Positions 1-11,403 of a DNA stretch of 64,000 nucleotides are shown piece after piece (the stretch's first letter is position 1; each line of letters begins with the position of its first letter). This DNA comes from Sesamum alatum (Eukaryota > Streptophyta > Magnoliopsida > Lamiales > Pedaliaceae): NCBI GenBank assembly GCA_034509735.1, contig JACGWO010000012.1, positions 10,831,983 through 10,895,982 on the forward strand, read 5' to 3'. Both the position numbers and the translations under genes were made by a program. The notes beneath the pieces are model-generated. The model searched no databases, had not been told where the DNA came from, and was given only the letters and a program-made list of their open reading frames with translations.

Positions 1-342
1 TCTAGGAATCCGACCAAGTCTAGCTAAAAGGTGAACCTAAAGAGTCACACACAATCCACACACATTAAGTATTTAATTTAGAATTAAATATTTGGAGAAA
101 TGGAATGATTAAATTGGATTTAATCGGGTCCTTAATTTTCTTGGAGAGAATTAATTCCTTTTATTAGATAAAAGGGATTAATCTAATAAATTAGATTTAT
201 TAGAAAATTAATTTAATGGGCCTAGAATAAATATTTATATTTATTATATTGCCCTTTGGAATATTTAAATAGGTTTTAAATATTCCATTAAATTAAATTA
301 ATGGTTGAGATTAAAAGGAGAGATGGATGGCCAGGATTAAAT

Positions 343-454
343 TTGACTATGTCAAATACTACTTTGACTAGAACTTTAATTAGGTCAAAATCCTAGTCAA
401 ATTAGTCTTCTAGAGTTGGAGTTTGAAGAGGATTAAACTCTTCCTCTATAAATA
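343..454 (+). promoter_or_regulatory. LTR promoter: TTGAC (W-box-like) cluster and TATA box
   Basis: TTGACT or its complement occurs repeatedly between 343 and 401, followed by TATAAATA at 447-454. A CA/CT-rich transcribed leader begins soon after. The same arrangement occurs in the type I LTRs and in the type IV LTRs at 33391 and 46177. Promoter role is inferred from position and conservation. Confidence 0.6.
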
Positions 455-490
455 GTCTTAGCCCTTCATCATTAGAGAGATGATGAAACT

Positions 491-563
491 CCAACACACA
501 CACACACACACTACAACTCGGCTCTCTCCTCTCTCCCTCTCGTCCGCCCTCTCTCTCTCTCTC
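491..563 (+). repeat. (CA)n followed by CT-rich low-complexity tract in LTR
   Basis: A run of CA dinucleotides at about 493-511 is followed by an impure CT tract to 563, just downstream of the TATA box. The tract probably lies in the R/U5 part of the transcript. It is low complexity and not coding. Confidence 0.8.
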
Positions 564-1030
564 AAGAATATTGTTTCTTGTTCTTTTGTTCTTGGAACAA
601 TTGAACGTAGGAGGATTAATCCCGTTAACCTAATAACGTGTGATTGATCCATCCTCTCCAAAACACTTATTCGTTCGCTAGCACGACGTGCAAGATACGT
701 GGGTGGATTGCATGTTACAATTTGGAGAATCTCACATACGGGATTTGGTGCAAATCGGGGAACAACGCGAGTACCAGTTAGAAGACGAAAACGACAATCG
801 ATAGGTTCCGATTTATTTTTGTCCCTCTCTTTACTTTTTAATCCTATGGCCTCCATGATTATTTCTATGCTTTTTAATTCATGAGATACACCAAACACCC
901 GGGAACTTCAAGGGTACACCCCTTGAATGTGTTCTTTAATTCACGTAAAGAATGTTTAAATTTTTGTTATTTAATTTTATACTGTGCTTCCGCATTCGCG
1001 CTATTTCCCGGGACGATCCACAATCTTTCA

Positions 1031-2040
1031 ACCGGTGCGTCAACTATGATGTAAACCAAATTCCAAAATTCTTTCCTAAAATGTATACAAATCCCAAAAT
1101 TGTATACTAAGTCCCAAAATTAATCTAATAAATTGTAGATTACTGAAATTTTGCCTACAATGTATACTAAATCATAGAATTCTTTCCTATAATGTATACT
1201 AAATCTTGCAATTATTTCCTCATACTAAATCTTACAATCATTTCCTAAAATGTATACTAAATCTGACAATTATTTCCTAAAATGAATACTTCATAAAGTT
1301 CTTCCCTAAAATTACATTAAATACTTATAGTTTTCCTATATCCTTATACTAAATTCCAAAATTCTTCCCTAAAATATGATTATATTATAATAATTAGTGC
1401 CTATATTTTCTATATCCTTACAATATATTACATGTAATTTCACATATATTCCAAAAAAATTTACAGAAATTTCAGAAAATTAACAAACAATTTCAGAAAA
1501 TTTGCAACAATTTTCAGAAATTCATAAAAAAATGTTAAAAAATACAGAAATAGTTTCATTAAATCTTAAATTCTGAAAATTTATTCAAATTTACCAAAAA
1601 ATTCTAAAAAAAAATTAGACAAATTTTAGAAAATATTTTGAAAATAACAGTAAATTTCCTTAAAATAACAGAAAAATAATTTACAGATTTTTTTTCTCAG
1701 AAAAATGCAGAAAATGACAAAAAAATTTAAGAAAATATTTTGAAATTGCATAAAATACTTAAAAACTACAGTAAAAATTCAAAAATTAACAACAACATTC
1801 CAATAATAATTCAGAAAATTACCAACAATATTCCAAAAAATTTAGAAAATTACCAACAACATTCCAACAAAAAATTCAGAAAATTACCAACATTCCAACA
1901 TAATGCATTTAGATTTACATTCACATTTACATCTACACAAATTACCCAAAAATTAACCAAAATTACATAAATTTAACACACTAATTTAACAAAATTATCA
2001 ACAAAATTGCACAAAATTACCAACAACATTCAAAATTGCA
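1031..2040. other. AT-rich non-coding stretch with degenerate short repeats
   Basis: No gene is recognisable. From 1060 to 1300 a degenerate unit built around AATGTATACTAAATC recurs. From 1440 to 1900 the motif TTCAGAAAATT recurs many times. The stretch lies between the type IV LTR and the CACTA remains, and could be an intron or terminal part of the CACTA element. No CACTA terminus was identified in it. Confidence 0.5.
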
Positions 2041-2084
2041 TTTAAATAATAAAAAAAAAGGTGTAGCCCACCTACCTGGATGGA

Positions 2085-2290
2085 GGAGGCAGCGTAGAAA
2101 GGCGAATCCGAGCAGTGGTGGTGGCGGGCAATGGTCGTGGAGGCGGATGGTGGAGGTAGAGGCGTTCAGATGACAGTGGTGGCGGAGGCGGCAGCAGCTG
2201 GTCGTTTTGGGTGGGAGGGGGGGAGAGAGAGAGTAGACATAGAGAGGAGGTGAAAAGTGAGAAAAATTCAACTAAGGGACCAATTTATAT
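2085..2290 (-). promoter_or_regulatory. Candidate minus-strand promoter and first exon
   Basis: Read on the minus strand there is a TATAAATT-like box at about 2283-2291, a CT-rich leader, an ATG at 2271 opening a Pro/Ser/His-rich frame, and then a strong splice-donor match, CAG|GTAGGT, near 2083. AT-rich intron-like sequence follows. The stretch is much more GC-rich than its surroundings. It could be the start of a second CACTA transcript or of an unrelated gene fragment. No homologous protein was recognised. Confidence 0.3.
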
Positions 2291-2299
2291 TACATTTTT

Positions 2300-3545
2300 G
2301 GAAAGGTCATATTTTGCTTTGACCGTTCAAATCCCCGATCCCATGGTCAACAAACGACGTCATTCTGAGTTAAAAAATACTGTCGTTTTAATATCTTGTA
2401 TTGATATTGAAACTCATAGGAACGGTCATGTAATAGTGGAATCGTTACCAGTATCGTTCCTAACCGCTCAAACGACGTTGTTTAAAGAATTGTATGTTGT
2501 AACCATTCCTATTATGTTCATAGACCATTCCTATTTCTATTGCAAATAATATTTTATTTTCCTATAAAAATAAAAATTAAGAAAAACACATTCCGAACAC
2601 GTGTATGAGCGAAGAAAGGTATACAATGAGCCGTTTAAAGAATTTGAAAGTATAAAAAAAATTTTAAGTTTGGATACATATTCACAATATGAAGTATATT
2701 TAAATATTTACGTTTGTTAGTATTTCACATGTAACTAGCATCTTATATTGTTGTACTGCATCGCCTAATTAGAACCGTCAAAATTCCAATAAGACCATTA
2801 GATATGATTTACCACGTAAAAGAATACATTATATGTAGTTTTGAAAATTTTGGGTGTGCGGATATCGAGATATTGTATTCGATCAGTATTCATTCATCAT
2901 AAGAAACGGTGCATCCTTCAATCCGGCCATCTGATTGACAAGTAAACCGTTAGATGTGAAATCGTATTCATAATCTTGTATGTGTTTAAGTTTGATGATA
3001 ATCCGGCTCACAAATGTTAAGATATCGTCACAATTAGGTAAAATACACATTATAGGAACACCATTTGACACGGTTGTCTATTAACTTCAGAACGATAAGT
3101 TAAAATAATAACTTAGGAACGGTTCATGGTTATATGAACCGTTTGTTCAAATGTGATGAATGGAATGGTTGAATATAAAGTAACCTCTTCAAAATTTGAT
3201 TTTCCCGCCCATTTTTCAGAAGGCGCTAAATAAAAATATTTGGACCTACGTTTGGAACGGTCATTGAAATATTTGGACCGTTCCTGGTTTCAAATTTCTC
3301 ACCTATTTTTTTCATTGGGCGCCTAATTAAAAACTTGTAACTATGATAGGAACGGTCAATAAATATTTGGACCGTTCTTAGGTTCAAATTTCCCACCTAT
3401 TTTCATTGGGCACCTAATTAAAAACTTGTAACTATGATAGGAACGGTCGTCATATATATTGACCGTTCTAATTTTTAAATTTTATTCTATTGCTTCTAAT
3501 TTAGGAAAGTTCTAATTGGGAAGTATTGACCGTGCCAAAGTTATA
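2300..3545. repeat. CACTA-type subterminal repeat region (GGAACGGTC / GACCGTTCC)
   Basis: The motif GGAACGGTC or its complement GACCGTTC appears about ten times in both orientations, for example near 2322, 2421, 3119, 3254, 3280, 3349, 3374, 3440 and 3462. Dense short motifs in both orientations next to a tnp2-type transposase are characteristic of CACTA subterminal regions, where the element's own DNA-binding protein acts. The assignment to this element follows from adjacency. No terminal CACTA sequence was found. Confidence 0.55.
3254..3475. repeat. Tandem ~93-bp repeat carrying hairpins
   Basis: Three units start at 3254, 3349 and 3440 (spacing 95 and 91 bp). Each begins with GGAACGGTC, then an AT-rich spacer of 14-16 bases, then GACCGTTC, so each can form a stem-loop. 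The remainder of each unit contains CACCTATTTT and CATTGGGC. Confidence 0.75.
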
Positions 3546-3599
3546 TTATTTTATAAAAAAATTTATAATTAATACAATATTTAAACTAAGGTATTTTCG

Positions 3600-4204
3600 T
3601 TACACATTTAAAAGATAACTAAGCACTACACACTCAATAAGTCTCTTCCTTGATTTCAGCCACGTTAAAGCTATCTTCATCATCTTGATCATCGGATTCA
3701 CCATTTGGCGAGCAGGATGTACCTGCTCCATGTTGTGACTTGGATAGATCAACGACCAACCATCTATCAGCTGGATCATGAATTTGTACATTTGATTATC
3801 TGTACCAACATCTGGAGTAGGTACGACTTCATCCATTTGATAGGCAACCTCGATCTATCGCAAATCATCGATTACTCTCCAAGCCTTGATTTTGCAAATA
3901 GCTTTACAGTCAACTTTGTCTCTCTTCATGCTTGGGTATTCCGAGTAGTAGGCGTGTACTGCTTGTTGCGCCAGTATGAATAGTTCATTCTTTTGGTAAA
4001 GCTTTTTGAAATTGACATCAACGTGTGATAACGAGGGTGTATCTTCATGCCTCTAATTAAATCGACCCAACGATAATTGAACAATACAATGTGCATGTAC
4101 GGAATAAGTGGGTAATCTAACTGAATTATCTCTTCCAATATTTCATAGAAGTCAGAGTCCGTGTCTGTATATGATGAACTTTTGACACAAACACCACAAT
4201 TCAT
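3600..4204 (-). pseudogene. CACTA transposase C-terminal remnant (DUF4216-like)
   Basis: The minus-strand frame 4204-3926 has the typical DUF4216 signature of plant CACTA transposase polyproteins: YEILEEIIQLDYP, then a hydrophobic strand, then NYRWVD followed by Gly and His. In intact relatives this corresponds to a stretch of the form ELDY...LFKCxWxD. The frame is broken before 3926. The stretch to 3600 contains a further short frame on the same strand that may be the very end of the protein. It lies downstream of the DUF4218-like part, in the order expected for an element transcribed on the minus strand. Frameshifts and the lack of a continuous reading frame make it a pseudogene. Confidence 0.7.
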
Positions 4205-4639
4205 TGTTGACTTGCCTAACGTTCAGTGTGGAAATTGAAGTCATTCACGAAGTAAGACGGGAACGTCGTCACGTTTGCTCTAGGGCCCCAATAATGTAAC
4301 TTCAACAATTCGTTGTCCCTGTGATTCAATTTGGGTTTCACTTGCAATTCATATAGCAACTGAAATAATTTATAAGAAATTGAGCAGACCGTCGTAATTT
4401 ATAAGAAAGTGACACTTACACGATGCTTGAACCAATCCATGAATTTAGTTGCCACTAGTTGATCAATTATAGGGTCCTCTGAATGTTGTTGCTTGTACAG
4501 TTCATTCAAGAATCGATGTGTGCTTTATTTTTCACCTTCTTCTTTGAATCGCAGAGGAATCTATTCATACGAATATTTATTTAAATGCGAATGACAGAAA
4601 AATAATATATATATAAAAATAAAAAATTTCTAGTGTAGT

Positions 4640-5111
4640 TACATCTTAAATGGGTACATCCACATGTATTGCACATGCCCCGCAACGCGTGTCTCATATG
4701 GAAGGTGAACAATTAGGTTCCATTAAGTCAAAAAAAGAAGGAGGAAATATTTTCTCGAGGTTGCACATGATGACAACTATATTATCTTTGAATTCTTGTA
4801 CCTTGTTGATATCTAGCTTGGTTGAGCATAGGATCTGAGGAATAGAAGGCTCACCTCCATCAAGGTCCCCCACACGTGCTTAGGAAGCATTCACGGAAGG
4901 CAATCGGAATCAACTTCTGCATGAATACATGATAATCATAGCTCTTTATGTCGTGTATCCTTAGCTCATTCTTGTCGACCCATCGAGACAAGTTAGATGC
5001 ATACCCATCAAGAAACCTAAGACAACGAATCCACTCAGATATCCTCTTCTTCTGATCTTTCGTCAGTGTATATACGGCTTTGGGCATCACGTTTGGTCTC
5101 CTTTTGTGCAC
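4640..5111 (-). pseudogene. CACTA transposase DUF4218-like remnant
   Basis: On the minus strand 5111-4860 reads KAVYTLTKDQKKRISEWI, then RFLDGYASNLSRWVD, then FMQKLIPIAFRE. This is the region that follows the tnp2 core in plant En/Spm transposases (family pattern YTLTKDQKK...DGYASNL...MQRLLPIAFR). Continuing at 4838-4640 another frame reads LEKIFPPSFFDLME and then WDTRCGA, matching the family motif IFPPSFFDVMxHL. The two pieces are in different frames, so the gene is frameshifted. Its partners are the tnp2 pieces upstream (5112-5695 and 7938-8235). Confidence 0.75.
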
Positions 5112-5695
5112 CTCAAGCTCCGGTCAATTACATATGATCTTTAAATCCTTTGGTACATTCAGATTGTCCTTCGTTTTACCCTTTATGTCCATCACAGTAT
5201 TGAATATATTATTGAACAAATTCATCTCAATGTGCATGACATCAAGATTGTGTTGTATCATATGCGTTTCCCTAGTATTCAAGTTCCCAAAAGATGTTTT
5301 TCTTTGTCCACTTATGGTCGATATCGTAGCCTTCCGGTTCATTCAGCGGTTGTTCAACTACAACACTAAACGAATTGACACGAGTTCAGATCTGATCTCT
5401 AGTCAGCCTCGGATGTGCAACCTTCCTTTCCATTCGATTTTTGGTGAAGGCTTCTTGTTCCTGCGGTAAGGATGGTCCGGTGGGAGAAACTGCCTGTGGC
5501 AATCAAAATAGCATGCCTTTCGACCGTGTTGCGAATAGAATGCCTATGTGTGCTCCATACAAACTGGACACCTATAACACCGACGGTACTCCATCCAGAT
5601 GCCATCCGATAAGCGGGTAGGCCGTTCACTATCCATACCAATGCGGCCCGCATCATGAATGCCTGGTTTATCGCATTGTCGTGCGTACGTACACC
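5112..5695 (-). pseudogene. CACTA transposase tnp2 core, downstream half
   Basis: The minus-strand frame begins at the solo-LTR junction with GVRTHDNAINQAFMMRAALV, then NGLPAYRMASGW, the tnp2 (Transposase_21) signature region usually seen as F.MRAALMWTINDFPAYG.LSGW. A second piece (5342-5124) reads IQHNLDVMHIEMNLFNNIFN and DIKGKTKDN, another conserved tnp2 block. The pieces are in different frames. The protein would catalyse cut-and-paste transposition of CACTA elements, but this copy is interrupted by an LTR at 5700 and has several frame breaks, so it is not functional. Confidence 0.8.
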
Positions 5696-5700
5696 CACAT

Positions 5701-7932
5701 TGTTAGAAAAGGTGACCAGAAAGCCAATAGGTTTGGCGATTTGTAACCTATTATACAACTCGATGTAAATGTAATATTATTTATGTGATGAATAAAATGA
5801 GTATTTATCACTTCTAGTGCTTACTTTGTTGCGCTCATTTCACATTTGTTAAAACGATGTTTAACTTATATCGCAACAAAGCCCACAGACAATGGATAAC
5901 AACTCGTGCAGTTGGGCCACGCATTGGATGGTGGTCATGAAACCAATTGATTAAGAGTTGGGTCTGAAACGTTCCAAGTCGAGGACCTCGAGACAGGGCA
6001 TCGAGAGTCCTATTGAGACTTCCGTCAAGAGTCGTGTTCATTAGATGAGTGCCGTGTTTCATCGGCGACAGGCGTGGGACGCCTACATGATCTTGATGGG
6101 TTGGTCGACTGGGGTCGAGCCGACTGGACTGACTCGCAGGGATCATCATATGGAAGCCTTGGAGGCTTGGTCGGTATGATTGGTTTTCCCCGGTTTTGAT
6201 AGTACGGGAGTAATCCTCAGGCTTGAGGAATCATGGCAGTCGCGTGCACAGGACGGTTGTATCTTGGATCTGGCGAGAGGTGATCATTCTGTAAGATGAT
6301 CATCATAAGCCTTGTCCAGTGCAGTCGGAATGTGTAGCGAGGACGGTGGATTCCAAGAAGAGGATCCGTCCCCTATCAATATGTGGCAGAGGTATCTCCT
6401 ATGCGCTCGAAGACACGTTCATGCTGTTTAAAGCTGTGGCCATAGTGGTTGGTCGAACAGGGAATGGATTCCTGTGTCGACGCAATGAAGCATACGTGGT
6501 CTCGAGTATTAAGCATAGATGCCTAGTCAAGGATGGGAACCGACGCCCAATTCCATACCCTACACTAAGGCCGGGAGACGGTAGATGGAAGGATCGTACC
6601 CGTACGGAATCGGCATCTAAATGTTCATGCTAATTCACCTAGTCTCTAGTGCCATGGACCGTTGCTAGACGGCCACCCATGGTAACGGGCCCTTGTGGGA
6701 CACGGGCCCAAGTCTAGCTGAGGGTGAACCTAAAGGGTCACACACAAATCACCGAGGAGGTTGAGAGCTCGACTTGGAGTCAATCTCGAAGGATAAAATA
6801 AGTAATTGGATTACTTAAGGGAAAGTCCATTGGATGGACGGCCCGATATTGCATCGGGCTTTCGTTTAATCGATAAATTGGATTTTCGATTAAATATGGA
6901 AAGTTGAGACATTGAGATGTTGGATCTTTTAATTGGATTAAAAGATCAACAAGAATAATTTAAATGGGCATTAAATTGGATTTAATGTTGGGTTCGTCAT
7001 AATTGGATTACGATAAAACCCGGTCCATTAAATTATACCCGAGAGGAGAAATAATTCCTATTTTGGAATAGGAAGAGGTTGGACTTCTTCCCTTAATTAA
7101 ACATGGCTGACATGCTCCCTTGGAGGAAGCAAAATCAGCCATGTTTCATGCTAGGTGGTATGTTGACTTATCTCTTTTGGAAAGAGACTAATCAACTCCA
7201 ATCAAGCTCTTCCCTTTTGGTATGATTTGATCATACCATAAATTTTGGTAGGCTTGATTGAAGAATTGATGGTGATTGATTTGAATGAATCTAGACATCC
7301 TTGGATGAACCTAGACACATTCCAATAATCACATTAATTATGTATATATATTAGAATATACAACACCAAGCATAAGTGATTCATAATTCATCTTTTTCTA
7401 GGAAAAAGAGAAGACAAAAATCCCTCTCCTCTCTCTCAACTCTCGGCCCTCTCTCCCTCTCTTATACTTGTGTTCTTCACTTGATTTTGAATCAAGAAGA
7501 AGAACAAAGTAAGTTTAAGAGAGCACTAATTCATAGTGTTCTTCTCTTAAACCGATTCCTTCTTAAACCCGTTCTTTTCTAACAAGGAGAACGGGTGTTT
7601 CTTCTGGTGTGGTGTGGATCACCTTTGGAGAATCCATACGTTTGGATTTCGTGAGCATTCCGGAGAAGGAACAACGCAAGTAGCCGGGAGCATACGCTAA
7701 ACAATCAAAGGTAACGGTTTATTATGCTTTGATTGATTATATATATTTATCTATGCCCTATGTGTTTAATATTCATTTCCAATATTTACACATCCTACAT
7801 CGAACGCCCGGTTGAGCACCCAAGGGCACAACCCTTGGGATTCATATTTTAAATTAGATTTGATTTAATTTACGCACTTTTCTCAATTTCTCGCTTCCGC
7901 TCGCGCTCCCGGGCGGATCCGCTTGTCCTTCA
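5701..7932 (+). mobile_element. Ty1/copia solo LTR, type II, TSD CACAT
   Basis: The LTR starts TGTTAGAAAAGGTGACC and ends CGCTTGTCCTTCA (2232 bp). CACAT is present at 5696-5700 and again at 7933-7937, a clean 5-bp target-site duplication. The CACTA transposase reading continues on both sides. No internal region is present, so this is a solo LTR left by LTR-LTR recombination. The minus-strand LTR 43672-45895 is a near full-length match. A TATA-like TATATATA lies at 7343-7350. The conserved CCATGGACCGTTGCTAGACG block is near 6653. Frames of ~100 codons inside it are LTR sequence and not genes. Confidence 0.92.
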
Positions 7933-7937
7933 CACAT

Positions 7938-8235
7938 GCCATAAATTTTACAACTCCTCGATCAACGGCTCCAAGTAGACATCGATCAAAGGTTTGGAAC
8001 ATATACTCCAACTTCATGCATATTCCGGGTAGAAGATTGTATCGTGTAAGTATTACGGGCCAAAATGAGTAAGTTTTACCATACTGTCTGTGTGGTGCGA
8101 ACCCATCCATGCACAACCCTAGTCTAACATTACAAGGCTCAGCTGCAAAATTAGGATATGTCCAATCGAAATGCTTTCAAGCCTCTACATCGGATGGATG
8201 AAACATGGATCCCTCCTCCCTCTAATAGTTGTAAT
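7938..8235 (-). pseudogene. CACTA transposase tnp2, upstream piece
   Basis: Reading the minus strand from 8235, the three frames together give fragments resembling HPSDAEAWKHF, then WTYPNFAAEPCNVRLGLCMD, then GFAPHRQYGKTYSFWPVI and LPGICMK. This is the classic tnp2 block (family pattern RLGLxxDGFxPFG..YS.WPVxxxxYNLPPxxCMK). It is separated from the rest of tnp2 by the solo LTR 5701-7932 and truncated at 8235 by the type III copia LTR. The start of the transposase gene is therefore not in this place. Frame breaks are visible around 8116. Confidence 0.8.
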
Positions 8236-10423
8236 TGAAAGAATCGGTACGGCCCGGGAATGCCGCGGAAGCGTAAAATAAAAGAAATTTAAAACGATTT
8301 CAATGGGGTGTTCCCTTTGAATTCTCGGGTGTTTGGTGTATTCAAAAGCATCATAACATACAGAAAAAGATGCTTGAACATGTGGCTAGAGGAGGAAACG
8401 AAAATTGCAATAATCAAAATCGGAACATACCTTTTTTGTTTCACATGTATAACGGCAACAAGTTATGATTCTCTTTTCGTTTCTTTTCCGTTCACCTAAG
8501 GATTCAAATTAGAACCCCTCTAATTTGTCCACACCACACTTATGGAAGAAAATCTAGATCTACTGCTAGGTAGAAACTAGATCAAGGAAGAAAAAAAAAA
8601 AACGTATTACACTATTGATTAGTGTATACGTATTTCTCATGTTCTCATCTTGAATCTAATTGAAAGAGAACTCAAAAATGGAAAAAAATGGAGGAAATTT
8701 TCGTGACTTGTGTGCAAGAGAGTGCAAATTAGGGGGTTGAAAAGTATGTGTGTAGTTGTGTAGTTGTGTAGTTTCCAAAACCACCTAAATACTAATGCAC
8801 AACTTGTGGTCGACCTCCAACCATGTTAGCACAATATGTGGACCACCTAACCATCATGGCAAGCCACATCATTGCTTATATGGAGGACTTTGAACTCCTC
8901 TTCAAACTTGCATCAAACCTTTTGAGCTTGAATTTCAAGTCATGGACCGATTTTGACCGGTCTTGATTTAATCAAATTAAATCAACTCCAATCAAGATCC
9001 ATGGGTTCCATATTAATCTAATTAATATTAAACCTTATTAAAATCCAACAATTTATTTAATCCAATTGAATAAATATAAGCTCAAACACTAATTAATTGA
9101 TCCAATCAATTAATTAAAACCAAATCCAATAAATTAATCCAATTTATTTAAAGCTATTAAGCCAAAAATTAATTAATCCAATTATTTAATTCTTGGGCCA
9201 TCCATCCAATGGATTTTTTCAATAAATGATCCAATCATTTATATTCTCCTTGAATTGATTTAATCCAATTAAATTAATTCACTTCTTCCAGAATTAATTC
9301 CAAATTAGTTCCACTACTTCCATAGTGATTTGTGTGTGACTCTTTAGGTTCACCTTCAGCTAGACTTGGGCTTGTGTCCAACAGAATTGATTAATTAAAT
9401 CTAATTTAATTAATTATTTATGATTAACCATTAATCAGAAATGTCCGTTACCATGGGTGGCCGTCTAGTAACCGTCCATGGCACTAGAGACTAAGTGAAT
9501 GTTGGCGTGAACATTTAGGCTCCGAATTCCATACAGGTACAGTCCTTCTGTCGACCATCTCCCGGCCTTAGTCTAGGGCATGGAATTAGGTGTCGGTTCC
9601 CATCCTGGATTAGGCAACTATGCTTCAAACTCGAGACGCGTTTACTCTATTGATCGACCTAGGGAACCATTCCCTACTCGATCAATTGTTATGGCCGTAG
9701 ACCTAAAGAGTCGAAACCATTTCAGAGTATATAGGAGACATAGCTGTCAAATACTGACAGGGGACAGATTCTCTCTTGGAATCCACTGTCCTCACTACAT
9801 ACTCCAACTGCACTGGACAAGGCTTATAATGACCATATCAAAAACACGGTCACTTCTCGCCAGATCCAAGATACAACCTTCATATGCATGCGACTGCCAT
9901 GATTCCTCAAGTCCGAGAACTAATCCCGTACTATCGGAACCGGGAATTCCAGTCATACCGACCAAGCCTCCAAGGGTTCCATATGACGATTCCCGCGAGT
10001 CAGTTCAGTCAATCGACTACATTGCCAACGAACCCACTGAAATTGCATAGATGACCCACGTCTGGAACCGATGAAACTCGCCACTCACCCAGTGAATGAA
10101 ATACTTAGTGCAAGTCTCTGTAAGGCACTCGAGGCCCAGTCTCAAGGCCCTCGACTTGGAACGTTTCAGACCGACCCTCAAGGAGTTGGTTTCATAGCCG
10201 CCAACCTATGCGTAACTCAACTCAATAGGTTTAACTAATCAGTCTGTGGGCATTTGTTGTGATATTGAAACGCCATTCAATGTAAGTAGTAAGCACAACA
10301 AACATATTTTTCCAGTGATGAATACTTACTTTATCCATCAGTATAATATTACTTTGATAAAGATCGACGAATAGTTCCCAGAACAAGCCAATCTAATTGA
10401 CTTTCTGATCACCTATTCTAACA
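8236..10423 (-). mobile_element. Ty1/copia 3' LTR, type III, minus strand
   Basis: On the plus strand the unit starts TGAAAGAATCGGTACGG and ends CACCTATTCTAACA, the reverse complement of TGTTAGAATAGGTG...TTCA (2188 bp). The polypurine tract lies immediately beyond its high-coordinate end, so this is the 3' LTR of a minus-strand element whose body continues to the right. The 5' LTR partner is 61046-61844. It is inserted in the CACTA transposase. GTAAT at 8231-8235 would be the TSD, but its mate lies outside the visible structure. It is more diverged from its partner than the type I LTRs are from each other. Confidence 0.88.
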
Positions 10424-10438
10424 ATCTCCCACTTGACC
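10424..10438 (-). other. Polypurine tract of the type III element
   Basis: ATCTCCCACTTGACC on the plus strand is GGTCAAGTGGGAGAT on the element strand, directly next to the LTR start. The same 15 bases abut the 3' LTRs at 19270, 27135, 58453 and (minus) 45895. It is the expected plus-strand primer for reverse transcription. Confidence 0.9.
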
Positions 10439-11403
10439 ACAAAGCTAATTACCCATGTTGCTTAGAGCCTTCTGAGCATGAGCAATCTACGATTCCTGCT
10501 CGATCTCGTGGGTCTACTATATTTCTCTGCGAAGTGACATGCTCGAACCATGTCACCTCTTTCTACCATTGCTGCCTGCAAATGGTGGTGTCTAAGAATT
10601 TTCCATAAATCTATGATAAGATCTCGGGCCCAAAAGCTTTTGCCAAAACCTAGTTGTTCACCTCCAAGGCAACTACTGGCTCGGTCGTGCTAGGCACCAC
10701 ATCCATCCTATGGATGCGGTTTTCAATCCAAACCACTTTCCAGAAATGACTTCCAAAGTCGTCATACATTCAACTTTCATAATGACATATCGTGGTATCC
10801 TGCTTGAAACCTTTCCAAGCCACCACACTCACAATTAAGTCCAAATGTACATACATATTGAGACTAAACATTATTCACATGATTCTGGAAGCTAGTATCG
10901 CTATAGTTTTCCAGAATCAACCATCCACAAAACATGCATTAAGAACACTTCTTTAATCCTTATTCAGGTATTAAAGATATTCTCAACAGCTATCTACTGC
11001 TTTCTCGGCACAAGCCCAATAACCGTTATTATACAACAAAGCATACACAACATCAGGCCCAATGCACAAACAACATTTTACTGCTGCCTAAGGCAAAGAC
11101 GTAGGGGATGTCAAACATCTAAGCTTTCTCATCTGTCTAGTGTGACTGAGTCTTGAACAGCCTAACCCTGTATAAAGGAATCCAATTCCTATCGTGGAGA
11201 ATTGCGTGAACAACGCTCGTGTTTCAGTGTTTCCTAACATCTTAAATTCATTCCAAATGAATAAGATGTTACACATTAAACACTTGGAACAAAACTATCC
11301 TCCCACTGACCCTAAAGCCTGTTACTAATTGAGTCATACTCCGTATGAACTCATCAAAACGAATATCCGGGTTATACAAAATTTCAAACCCAGTTTGAAT
11401 TTT
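10439..11403 (-). pseudogene. Decayed copia RT/RNase H, type III element
   Basis: No long frame survives. The nucleotide sequence aligns in order with the minus-strand pol of element G (45911-49322): the RNase H C-terminus near the PPT, the CTAGTATCGCTATAG block (RNase H, near 10890), and the RT end at 11100-11400. The reading is interrupted after CCCAGTTTGAATTTT at 11403 by the type I insertion and resumes at 60778. The minus-strand pol of H at about 30340-30390 shows the same stretch uninterrupted, which proves that the two flanks were once adjacent. Confidence 0.75.
11399..11403. repeat. Target-site duplication ATTTT, left copy
   Basis: ATTTT immediately precedes the LTR start TGTTAGAATAGG at 11404. 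The matching ATTTT follows the LTR ending at 60772. Flanking pol sequence is continuous across the two sites. Confidence 0.85.

Larger units (their letters stand above)
1..1030 (+). mobile_element. Ty1/copia LTR, type IV, 5' part outside the window
   Basis: This is the last ~1 kb of a long LTR whose beginning lies left of the window. It is collinear with the complete minus-strand type IV LTR at 46177-48174, from the shared block CCAAGTCTAGCTRAAAGGTG through the TATA box to the terminal GGGACGATCCAC...CTTTCA. The terminal CA is at 1029-1030. No TGGTATCAGAGC primer-binding site follows, so this is a 3' LTR or a solo LTR, not a 5' LTR. The next five bases (ACCGG) would be the target duplication, but the partner is not visible. 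Short open frames inside it are not genes. Confidence 0.85.

Noticed and set aside
2211..2549. Plus-strand frame of 112 codons
   Set aside because: It runs through the subterminal repeats and has no recognisable motif; the minus strand is better organised here.
3626..3640. CACTACACACTC as a possible CACTA terminus
   Set aside because: It lies at the end of the transposase remnant, inside the subterminal repeats, with no matching inverted end and no 3-bp duplication.
5835..6633. Frames of ~104 codons on both strands, repeated at 44956-45763
   Set aside because: They fall within type II LTRs with no protein signature. Similarity reflects LTR homology.
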